The position numbers and the translations under genes were made by a program. Source: Callipepla californica brunnescens (taxonomy: Eukaryota; Chordata; Aves; Galliformes; Odontophoridae). Taken from it: a stretch of 64,000 nucleotides of DNA. Shown here one piece after another: positions 22,801 to 32,852 of this stretch (its first letter is position 1; the number at the start of each line of letters is the position of its first letter). The notes under the pieces are model-generated. The model saw only the letters and a program-made list of their open reading frames with translations, did not search any database and was not told the origin of the DNA. The stretch covers positions 434,001 through 498,000 of the forward strand of contig JALIRH010000111.1 in assembly GCA_023055505.1 (NCBI GenBank), read 5' to 3'.

Positions 22801-25800
22801 TAAGTACTCAAACAGTTGAGTATGTAGAAATGTTGAAGCAGTTAAGAGCCTCAGCTTTAAGCTATGATGCTGTAGATAATACCGTTCAGATGATATTTAA
22901 AGGCATGAGGTTTTAAAGGCTTTCTCCCCTTCCTGATGTTGTATCTGAGTTTCTTCATCACAGGTCGTTTTATCTGGTTTTCAGAACCAGTGAGCAAGAA
23001 CATCAGTCAAAGAAAAAAATACTTTTTTTTTTTTTCCATTAATATTATTCACTTCTGCACATCAGACTTTTTTTCCCCCATTATCTACTTTAATTTTCAT
23101 GTTCTTTTTATGCCATGGAATTGCTTGCACATGAAAAAAAATACGTATGTATGGCCACATCCAAAATGAGAAGGTAACACATCAGTGGAAGAACTGGGGT
23201 CAAATAAGAACTAAAAATGAGGATATAGAGAAACTAAATATTAAATGGCAAGCCATTCTAAAATAAATGAAAATAATTTAAAGAGAGTTTAGAAGGTAAA
23301 TCAATACTGCTAGTCAAATGAAAAAAAAAATTAAAATCATTGTGAGAAATCTGCCAGTTTGGCCAGTGAGAGCAATAGAAAGCATTAAGTTTGAAAGACA
23401 AATTGAGATCAATATTTGATGCTCATTTAGCTGACTCCACTGGAAATCTGTTAGACAGATCTGGCTTCCATTGCACTCAAGTAATTCTATACTTAAATAA
23501 GAGAGTATCTGCTGTTTATTTAGTGCTTGTCTGTGTCTACTGATTTTATGTATGAGCATAACTAGAAAGATGGCCTGGATGATAATATCAGGGAATGTTA
23601 GGAAGGAATATATTTAGAGTTTTTTAAATGTAGTGAAGTCCAAGGACAGAAGGGAAATATTTTTCCACTTATGTGGCATGCTGCATTGTGGCAGTGTACC
23701 ATAACATAGTTCAATTACATATTTGATTAGAGTACTTCAGTGACTGTGAGAATGAAGGACCTAAACCTGCAGTTCTGATTTTAGCAGAAACCCCATTACA
23801 AGGACAAGACTGAATAAAGCCTTAGAATTGCTTGGTAAAGGAGCTTGCTGCTCTGTTTGACTGGCTAAAAATTTTCCAGAACAACTGGAATTTACTTTTA
23901 GTTATTTACAATCCCATGTTGTTGTTCTTTTTCTATAGAATAGCGGAATTTAAAAGAAAAACAGTACACATACATCATTACACGAGTTAATTTGTTTTAC
24001 TTTCCTTCAAGAACCCTATTGACTAACTATGAAATAAACAGCTTGAGCTAATGATTCAGCAGTGTGTTTGCAGAATAACAGCTGCGTGCAATCTGGGTTT
24101 AATGTGTCCAAAGTGCACCTTTTAAAAAAATTGGAATGGCTAAGATTAATAACTTCTCGTTTATCACAATAATGTTTTAATTTATTATTTAGTGATTTTA
24201 TACTTCTGTAATACTTGAAGCCACTTGTTGCTCATATGAGCAGGAGTTAGACTAACCCATAGGTAAACTTCTACTGAGTGACTCAGGAGTTTTGCTAGGG
24301 TTTTTTTGCTTGGAAAAGTACCAAGGTATTTATTTATTTTTAAATTATATAAAGCATACATGGCTTAAAAACAAGAACAAACAAACAAACAAAAACCCAC
24401 TGAGTTTAGTAGAACAGCATTAAGAAGTGGTTCAAAGTGTGTTTGGCACGACATGAGAACATGAGAGGATATTTGTGGCAAGTTCACCATAGAATGGCCT
24501 GGGTTGAAAAGGACCTCAAATATCATCTAGTTTCAAACCCCCCGCTATGGGGAGGGCCACCAGCCACTGGACCAGCCTGCATGGAGTCACATCCAGCCTT
24601 GCCTTGAATGCTTCCAAGGATGGGGCATCCACAACCTCTCTAGGCAACCTACTGCACCACCACCCTTTGAGTGAAAATCTTCCTCCTAACGTCTAACCTA
24701 AATCTCCCGTTTTAGTTTAAAACCATTCCCCCTTGTCTTATCACTATCAACCCATGTAAACAATTGTTCTCCCTCCTCTCTATATTCTCCCTTCAAGTAC
24801 TGGAAGACAACAATGAGGTCTCCCAAGAGCCTTCTCTTCTCCACTAGACAAGCCCATTTCCCAGTAGGGCTTCTGTATGCACACTACCAAAGGACCCAGA
24901 GCCACTATTATGGGGCAAACTTCAGTGGACATAATCTCTAAATATGCAAAACTAAGAGTTCTTGTTTTCTTTGATAGGTATGTGAGCAGAATAGAAATGC
25001 ATGTAAGCTGCTGTAAACTGTTAGACTACAACTTAGTTAACTACTGGTATCAGCACTCCACTGTCAGTTTGTTTTGAAGGAAGAACAACAAAACCATTTT
25101 GTAATGATCTGGGGAGTGTTGTCCAGCAAAGGGATCTGAATCCTGCTGTTGATCAGCTCTAAGTATAAAGCATTAGATGTGATTATTGTTAGCTTGATAT
25201 TCGCATCTAAAAGCTTGTTAGTGCTTGTAATTTTTTAGGAAAAAAAGGTTTTCTATACTACTTTGTTCCATTGCTTACGTAAATGGACAACATGCACTGA
25301 CACGTCCATTGTTCAACTAAGAAATATAACAGTAGTTAAAATGGGACAGATAATATAATGCAACCCAACTAAACAAAGTAAAACCCTAAATTGCTGAAAC
25401 ATTTAAAGCCAAAACACAAACATTATCACTTGGTATCACTTTTCTTACTTGAAGTCAGCAAGTTACCTTTTTTTAGCTCTGAGCTCGTGGACTTGGTTTT
25501 AAATCTGGAAGTTGATGATTAAGTGTCAATGTTCCCTACACTTCTGAGGAATTGTTATGGGAGCGGAGAAACGGAATTGACTGCGCAGTTCAGCACTTCA
25601 GCTGTTTTATTCATTGTATCTAGAAGAAATACTGCTGTCACTGATTGTCACTAGGTATCTGTACTTATTGGAAGAATTAGGTTTTAGGTGCCGGGGAATG
25701 GTGCTACATTGTTCTCTTGCTGCATTTTGTCTCTGGGGATTTTAGAGGCTTTGAAGAAGTTGACAGGAATGGTTGCAACAATCTTTATATTGAATATGCT

Positions 25801-28800
25801 TAAGAGATTGGATTACTTTGTTGGTCTTTGTGTGCTGGTTTTGCCGAAATCTACTGTTGTGGCTAATTGCTTTATTTCTGCTCCTTGTTCATGCACCATG
25901 TAACTCATATGTATGCAAGTATTTTAACTTTTGTTTTTTGTTTTTTCTTTTTCCTTTTTTTTTTTTTTTTCCTTTTCCTGATAGGAATATCTAGAACAGA
26001 TGCCTTCATTTACTTTTAATTTGTGTTTTGGCTTTTTTCATATTATACATTGAGTCTGGACAATATGCTGTCTTTTGAATTGCTCTTTTATAATACATAA
26101 AAGCTTATGTATTATTCTATACTCACAGGAAGCATAATTAAGAAAAGTCTTTCAATGTCAGTTGCAACTGCCATTGAAAAACAAACAAACAAAAAGCACA
26201 AAAACACCTTAAAACAAATTCTTATATCCTACACAGTGGAAAAGTACAGTACTACTTAAATGACCAATGCTGTCTAGCAATCTTGTTCTTATATTAATTC
26301 TGATGCTAAATAGCTAAGTGTGAATCAGTAGTTTAAACACAGTGTATTCAAAGAAAATTCAATGTCTTTTGTTTTTGAGCCATTCCTAAGGAAAAAAAAA
26401 ATAAATAGAAAGGTTTCATCCTGCATTATGTCATTTGACTTTGAGCAAAGTTACTTTAGGAGCACTATTAAAGCATTCTGATAATACTTGCATTTATTGT
26501 ACTAGATTTGATGAGGATATAGTAAACAAGTTTTCTTTTTCAAGTTCTGAGGGATATGTTTAGAGTAACTGTACCTTTGCTAACAACTTGTGAACCACCT
26601 ATTTGAACTGAAAATTAAACCTGAATTCTAGTTGTTCAGAAATTGACTTCATTATTACCCCAATCTATTTCTTAAATTGTCTAGGCTGTGAAGGGAAGTC
26701 ACAGTTTTTGAGTTCCTCTGTGTTTTTTAAACCTCTGTGGTGTTTTTTTTTTTTTTTTTTTAACGTTTTTCATGGTTTTCTGAAGCTGGGAAGCATTATT
26801 GAATATCTAGATTCTTTCAGTGTGTGAAAACATCTCATTTAAAGTAACAGATTTTTAGCTCTTCATATTCAGAATGAATTTTATTTTTGTGTACTCCCAT
26901 TTATGTGTAGCTGTTGCATTTTCACAATGGTCAGATTGTTTAGTGACTGCAGACACACAATTTGCTTGTGGTCTCCAAGAGGATTAGGCCCTAAGACTTC
27001 TCATTTTCTACTTCCAGTCCTATCAATAGTACACCTAATTAACTTTTTTTCAGTCCTTGCACAGTACCTTTATATCTCTCATAGTCAGAATTAAACTAAT
27101 CTTATGAACACAGAAGTCATTAGAGGACTTAACGTACAGCTTGTGAACACAGTCAGTATTCTGACTTTTCAGCTGAAACAATGAAGGGTATGGATCTAGA
27201 AAATTGAATTTACATATACTAGGTCACTGGTAACATTTTTGGTGTTCACATCTTCTGATTGAATCTTCAGTATTTCTGATAGTTATGTTCTCAACTTTTA
27301 ATATTGTTCTCACAATTACAGGAACTAGAAATACAACTCTTAATGAAAGTTGAAATCATGATAACATTAGGATTACAGAATTTAACTCAGTACTCCAATT
27401 TGTGCTTTTATAGAACAAAAGCATGAGAATATTTTTCTTGCTTACTGAAGAACTTTAAATATGTCTGAAAAGAACTGAGATTACAGCATTACTATTCCAG
27501 CAGTTGGAATACCAGCACTTGAAATCATGAATCAATCTTGCTCTCTTTCTGTGATTGACTATCACATTTTACAGGGCAGTATTTCCCCAAAGAAGAATTT
27601 ACAAACAATAAACAACTTCAGACAAAATGAAGTTTATCCTCTCAAATAACCTCTCCTCATTGGCAGTTCCGAAATTCAAGTTCAGAGTACCTATATCATT
27701 ACATTTGTAATGTCTCTGGCATCTAGCAATCTAATTACAGAGAAGCAGACTAGTAAAAACATTTTTTTCCTTTGTTTTAGCAGTCTTTTTTTAACAATCA
27801 TTACAAGTCTTCATAATTCCTTCACATTCTTGCATTAAAATATTGCTAATACAATCACACTTATAGTGAAGTTTCTCTCAAAATAAAGTATATTTTATAT
27901 CTAGCCTGTTGCTGAATACTGAGTAAATCTTCTTTATAAAAAAAAAAACCTATAAGAGAATACCATATTTGTAACATCACCATTGATATTCCCTAGCAGC
28001 CAGGAGCCCAGTGCAGATGAGGACCCTGTTGTGCCACAGGCTGTTGCAACAAATGAGATAATAGTTTGTATCACAAAATGCTTGCAGTCTAACAGAATTC
28101 TTCTCTGATTTAACAGCTTTGTTATCAGCAGCTAAACAGGCCTTCTTGCTCAAGGTTGTTAGCCTGTAAGTAGAGGTGGATGTAAATTTTGTATAACCTT
28201 CTCAGCCCTCCCAGTTCACACTTAGGTATTGAGTTTTTATTGATGGTGTTAAATTCAGCTAAACACTTTGGCTATATCCTACCACGTGCAGCCTACGAAG
28301 ATGTAATAAACAATGAAAGAAAACTAGGAGAAAGTTAAAATGAAGGTTTAAAAAGGGTGTTAAAGGAAGGTTTGGGACTGTAGGGTGAAGAACCCCAAAT
28401 AAATAGTACTCAGAGAAAATAGTGAGAAAGATCGTACATTTTCCTAGATTTATCTGGATGGTAAACAGACAACCAGTGAATAAAGAGAGGCTCACCTTTT
28501 CCAGATGGTTGAGGTTCACCAATAACTCCACAAGAGAGGGATCTCAAACAAGAGAACCCTTTCCCATGGTGGTCAGCCCTTAAATGGGGTCTGGGAGAGG
28601 TGGAGCCAGACTGCACTTGTTCCAGGCACACAGGTACATTGCCTTCACCTGTGCTCCTGCGCCTGACTCAGTGCTCACCTCAGGTGACCAATCAGTGGTT
28701 CAGGCTGTAATTCAACAGTTCCCATACAGGGACTTAATGGAAATCATCTGGTCACTTACCTCTTATATGTATTGCATACCCCAACAATATTAATGCTGGC

Positions 28801-31800
28801 AGAAACAGTATTTCATTCACTTATGTCTCCTTCCTTTTTGCATTTTTCCCAGTGTCACTGAAAGGAAATTCCTGCCTGCATTTTAACAAGAGTTTAGAGA
28901 CAAAGTTTCACTTCGCATCTTGATTGCTTTTATTTTTTTTTACTGGCTTGTCAATTAGGCTTGCCTTAATCTCTTCCTTTTCCTAAATAGATGCATAAGT
29001 TTCTCTATGCTCCTCCTATTCACTGTTCCAGATATGCTAGGGAACTGGACTACCTTTTTCAGAAGGGTATTAACATAAGAGGGTAATTTGTAATCAGATG
29101 ACAAAATCACTTGAGTTAGTTGTCACGTTTATAGAACTGAGGCTGTCTGACTGCTCCAGGATCCCTGTGCCCCCTTCTTCCACTGTAGAGATCACAACAT
29201 GGAATACAAACAGAAAACTTACTAAATCCACATGAAATATTATGTGGTATAGCACCAATTATTTCAATAAACAGTACATTCTGCGCCTACTGTTCTCCAT
29301 TTAATCCGCTAAGAGAAACAAGACTGATACCTCTGTCAAATCTGTTTGCAGTACTGGCAGCTGTACTGTAGAGATCCCATTTTGGATAGGTTGAGAAGCC
29401 TCTATCTTGTGTGAAACCGCACTGACCACTGCAGGTCGGACAGTGCTTTGACTGTATATTAAACTTAAGGACTGTTGTGAAAGCAATGTTTTTCTCTTTT
29501 GTAGCAAAAAATATGAATCTTACCTTGATTTCTGTCATTAAAAGCAAACTTAGTATCCCAGGAGGCTGACTATGGCTAGCAAACTTGTTCTGATAGTGAT
29601 GGCTAATGAGTTTATGGTAATCTTTACAGAAGAATTAAAGCTTTAATGCCATGAGCAATAAAATGTTCTCTCATGACATACTGCCAAAGGAGATTACTTT
29701 TAAGTTACTTCTAAGTGGTAATTGATGGGAAGAATACAATTATGTAGTGGTTTACTTTCAAAGTGTGGAGTTTTTGTGCCCTTTCTGTGAAGGGCATCAG
29801 ATGCCCTTTGTTCCCTGCGCATCCCTTGTCCTGAGCTGTAAAGTGATTTTTAATATTAAATATAGAACTGAATGTGAACACTTCCTTATTTTAAAGAATG
29901 AGGTCCAGAGTTGTAGTTAAGGTGGATAAATACAGCATAATTTATTTTGGTTATAGAACATACAAGTAAGGAGAAGCTTTTAGCAGTGGACTTTCCAAAA
30001 ATCATAAAACCATGACAACTATGTAATAATTGCAATGTGTTTTACTTTTGTTGTTGTCATGGTTTTATGATTTTTTGGTACTGGTATTCCACATCATCAA
30101 AGCCCACTGCACCCAGAAAAGCTCTTGGTCTAGTGGTTAGGAGCCGGCGCTTTCACTGCCGCAGCCCGGGTTCGATTCCCGGTCAGGTATACCCAGCATG
30201 CAGCTGGAGCATTAGCTCTTTAACTCTTAATGCAATACATGATGTTATGATGTGGAATACCAGTACCAAAAAATCATAAAACCATGACAGTTGTTAAAGT
30301 AATATGTCTTTCTAGACAGGACACTGTACAGTGCAGAACAGTTCTGCTTCTAATGAAGTTGACATCAAAGTGCACAGAGCACATGGACAGATCACAAGAT
30401 CAGGCTGGGCTATGCCCCTGATGCTGTCATTAAATACCATTAAATACCATGGAGGTTCTGGTTTTCCTAAGGAAGTTGTTAGATGTAAATATTTCAAGGG
30501 AATCTCATTGTCTCATCAAAGTAATATGCTCTTCTTGAAAGCAAGGAATGTTTAATACAGTCAAGAGGCAGAAATAGGTCTAAAAATGAACAACAAAACC
30601 TAATGAAATTAGAATTAAAATTGGAAAAAAAAAATTGGTATAATAGACATATTCAACAGTTTGATGTTCTGTGGCAGAAGAGTGCTATAGCTTGCGTATG
30701 AATATCACAATTGTTCTTAATTACTGGTATTAAGAAGTCTGAAAATTTGCATACAGGAATAAAATACCCAAATGTGTACGTTAATCTTAATCTTGATTGA
30801 GTGCAGATCACTTAAATTACATTATTTTTGAAATGGCAAATATTAATGTATTATCTGCAATTCACAACAGGGAAATAAATGTAGGAATAAGATTGTAAAA
30901 TGTATTAATATTTAGTACCAATAAAGATTTAATGATTTCTCTTTCCTGTCAGAATTAAATTTTATCTTAATTTAAGGACTGTATGGATGTAAGAATTGTT
31001 CTTTCATCACAGGACATATATATGCACAGATATTATTTCACAACTGATACTGTTGAACTCTAGTTTCTATTTGTAGAAAAGTTTAGTTTCCATAAGCTCC
31101 TCTTACTCAGCTGGTAAGCATAGAAAATTGCTTTATACAAACAAAAGAGCTAAAACATGTATATCAGGTAATCTTTCTTCACTGGTAACCATCTGAGTGG
31201 ATTCTGCAGTGGGAGCTTGAACTGCACATCCAAACAACATTCACAGTGTTCCCTCTTCAGCAAGCTACGTACTGAGAAATATATTGGCATGAGGGGTCCT
31301 CTTAAAATCTTAAAATTGAGATGTTCTGATACACAGTTCTCTGGAAAGAACCAAAATTTTCTTGCATTTCAGTTGTAAAAAACATTTGTACTGCAGGGTA
31401 ATACTAATCCTCGCAGCAAGTCATATTTGACTTACTAGGTTTCACATGTAGCAGGCAGAGAAGCAGAGCTAACAAATGTCTCCATCTGCTTAACAAAAAT
31501 CATGGTCATCTGCAAAATATAGACGTGAAATGGCAGTATGGCCTAGTGTTTATATGTATGTAAGATTACATAACACCAGATATCAGTCTTTTTATCATTT
31601 AGTAAGCATCCCATAAAGTAATGGGACTTCCTTTAAAGTGATCAAATGTAATTTGAACTAAAATTGTAGTATTATCACCCTACACGCATTTTTCCACTTC
31701 TGTGCTTGTGAAGATAGTAGCTAGTCGTTCTTTCACAATTAGTGCATTCTAAAATTTCTTGTAAGTATTAAAGCACTTAAATACTTGCTAATCTTACTAA

Positions 31801-32852
31801 TAAGTTGATCTTTGAAGTATGTTTACTCTTTAAAGTTTTATCACCATTTTAATGAGATTGTGAGGTTAGAATGGAAAGCAATGAAGTAACGTGCTATGAG
31901 CATGAGAGGCTTCTTACATGTTCTGTATTTTTTGAGAAAGTAATGCTTTATGATCATGAGATTATACTAGATACTTCATCATGCTGTAGAGACTTATATG
32001 CATTAATTAACACAGTTCAAAAATATTTCTATTTTGCATTAACACAATTCTGAAACTTAAAATGCAAGTGGGTACAAAATTACACAAAGTCATGCATTAA
32101 AAAACAAAAGTGAACTCTTCCTATTCAGTGTAACAGTAATAAAACCTTTTTTGATGATGATACATCATATGATGTAGTTCTTGGCCAGCAAAATTTCAAG
32201 AGTGAACAAAACTACATGGAATCACACTTATAAATTTTCTAAGTAGCTATTCACCATGCAAAGCTTGATGGAAAACTTCCATTATGGCGATTCAGTTGTT
32301 CTGTTCCCATTAACACTGATTAGAGTTGTGTGTTAAATTCCCTGTTAGAGCACTATGGAAAGATATATTAAAAAAACGTCCGATGTATACTTGTGTTTTA
32401 GGAACTTTAAGTCTACCTAGATACTTGTGTGTGTACTCCCAGCATGCTGTACAATGATTCTGTTGTGTCTTCGTATTGTGGCTGATCTTTTTAAGTGGTA
32501 TCCGTAAAATCTTTTGTTTGCTGCTTGTGTAGTTTATGTACAGCAATTTGACAACTGTTTCCCTCAGAATCTTAATTGGGGAAAAACAGCTAATAGAGAG
32601 TAGTGTAATAACACAGGCAACAACATAATATTATTTTCAAGGAAGCTCAGATGCATGATACGCATGTTAATGTTATCATGTTTTCTCTTGAAGGATCGCC
32701 GCTTTAATGATGAGATTGACAAACTGACTGGATACAAGACAAAGTCACTTTTGTGCATGCCCATAAGAAACAGTGATGGAGAGATTATTGGTGTGGCACA
32801 AGCAATAAATAAGACTCCTGGAGGTGCCCCATTTTCTGACGATGATGAAAAA
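16061..32852 (+). CDS. PDE11A: PDE11A, dual-specificity cAMP/cGMP phosphodiesterase 11A (first two exons; gene continues past the window)
   Basis: Exon 1 (16061-16823) and exon 2 (32694-32852) encode the N-terminal regulatory region of the long PDE11A4-type isoform. The start ATG has A at -3 and G at +4 and follows an in-frame stop. Residues 1-30 match the family start (VESFLDRHPEL). RRAS (Ser67) and RKAS (Ser112) are spaced 45 apart, like the two PKA/PKG sites known in human PDE11A4. GAF-A begins at about residue 160 (FFLELVKDISNDLDLTSL) and runs through exon 2. The catalytic HD domain and GAF-B lie beyond the window. Intron 1 is 15.9 kb and intron 2 is over 31 kb. Exon 1 carries an extra C in the run 16701-16705, which breaks the frame as given; 763 nt instead of the expected 762. 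Both sides otherwise look intact, so I read this as a sequence or assembly error or a rare allele rather than a dead gene. Confidence 0.93.
20960..21370. other. GC-rich patch of unknown origin in PDE11A intron 1
   Basis: About 400 bp is clearly richer in G and C than its surroundings and shows two short overlapping open frames (21124-21315 and 21173-21367). No known protein, repeat family or splice signals were recognised. It could be an old repeat or a regulatory element. Confidence 0.35.
24488..24872 (-). mobile_element. CR1 LINE, 3' end fragment
   Basis: The sequence begins with CATAGAATGGCCTGGGTTG and continues through typical CR1 blocks (GGGGCATCCACAACCTCT, TTTAAAACCATTCCCCCTTG, TTCAAGTACTGGAAG). 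This is the complement of a CR1 3' end, so the element lies on the minus strand and is 5'-truncated, as most avian copies are. Confidence 0.9.
28379..28728 (-). mobile_element. solo LTR of an endogenous retrovirus, copy 1
   Basis: A 350-bp unit with TG...CA ends is flanked by a perfect 5-bp target-site duplication GGGAC (28374-28378 and 28729-28733). It shares most of its length with 55627-55949. On the minus strand it has an inverted CCAAT and a TATA-like ATTTAAGG in the middle, so minus is my preferred orientation; AATAAA on the plus strand leaves some doubt. No viral genes adjoin it. A 5-bp duplication is usual for ERVL-type and some other retroviral groups. Confidence 0.75.
29995..30017 (-). 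repeat. orphan terminus of the TIR element
   Basis: These 23 nt match the outer end of the right arm (30266-30289) apart from one missing A. The similarity ends exactly at the terminal TGACA. It can also pair with the left arm across a 37-nt loop. Confidence 0.7.
30055..30097 (+). repeat. left terminal inverted repeat, 43 bp
   Basis: The exact reverse complement of 30247-30289. The identity stops at both ends of the arm, inside at 30098 and outside at 30054. Confidence 0.9.
30119..30190 (+). pseudogene. tRNA-Glu(TTC)-like sequence, broken acceptor stem
   Basis: The sequence aligns over its whole length with vertebrate tRNA-Glu. It has D-arm/A box TGGTCTAGTGG, anticodon stem-loop CGGCG-CTTTCAC-TGCCG (anticodon TTC), and T-arm CCGGG-TTCGATT-CCCGG with B box GGTTCGATTCC. 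The 7-bp acceptor stem (30119-30125 with 30183-30189) has about four mismatches, so it is unlikely to be a working tRNA. The internal pol III promoter boxes are intact. It sits centrally in the inverted-repeat element. Confidence 0.8.
30247..30289 (-). repeat. right terminal inverted repeat, 43 bp
   Basis: The exact reverse complement of 30055-30097, with no mismatch over 43 bp. Perfect identity suggests either recent insertion or gene conversion between the arms. Confidence 0.9.
32694..32852 (+). CDS. PDE11A: PDE11A exon 2 (53 codons, GAF-A)
   Basis: The acceptor is CTTGAAG|GAT and the donor GAAAAA|GTAAGA. The length of 159 nt is phase 0 on both sides. It encodes DRRFNDEIDKLTGYKTKSLL and then the CMPIRNSDGEIIGVAQAINK block, a characteristic GAF-A stretch. 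The match to mammalian PDE11A is nearly complete. Confidence 0.95.

Larger units (their letters stand above)
30055..30289. mobile_element. 235-bp TIR element carrying a tRNA-Glu-like core (unrecognised family)
   Basis: The left arm (30055-30097) and right arm (30247-30289) are perfect inverted repeats of 43 bp. The ends read TGTCA and TGACA. A 5-bp direct repeat GTTGT flanks the unit (30050-30054 and 30290-30294), as expected for a target-site duplication. The 149-bp interior holds a tRNA-Glu-like sequence and a small hairpin (GCATTA/TAATGC) and has no protein frame of note. Ends of the form TGT...ACA with a 5-bp duplication fit integrase-type transposition (Ginger-like DNA transposons or ERV integrase). 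The tRNA core would be typical of a SINE head. I do not recognise the family. Confidence 0.65.
16824..32693 (+). other. PDE11A: PDE11A intron 1
   Basis: A 15.9-kb intron. It contains T-runs (21787-21808, 25954-25970, 26742-26761), a GC-rich patch (20960-21370), a CR1 3' end (24488-24872), a solo LTR (28379-28728) and the inverted-repeat element with a tRNA-like core (30055-30289). The rest is AT-rich sequence in which I recognise nothing. Confidence 0.88.

Noticed and set aside
30119..30190. Functional tRNA-Glu gene
   Set aside because: The acceptor stem is largely unpaired and the sequence sits inside an inverted-repeat unit, so it was called a tRNA-derived pseudogene.
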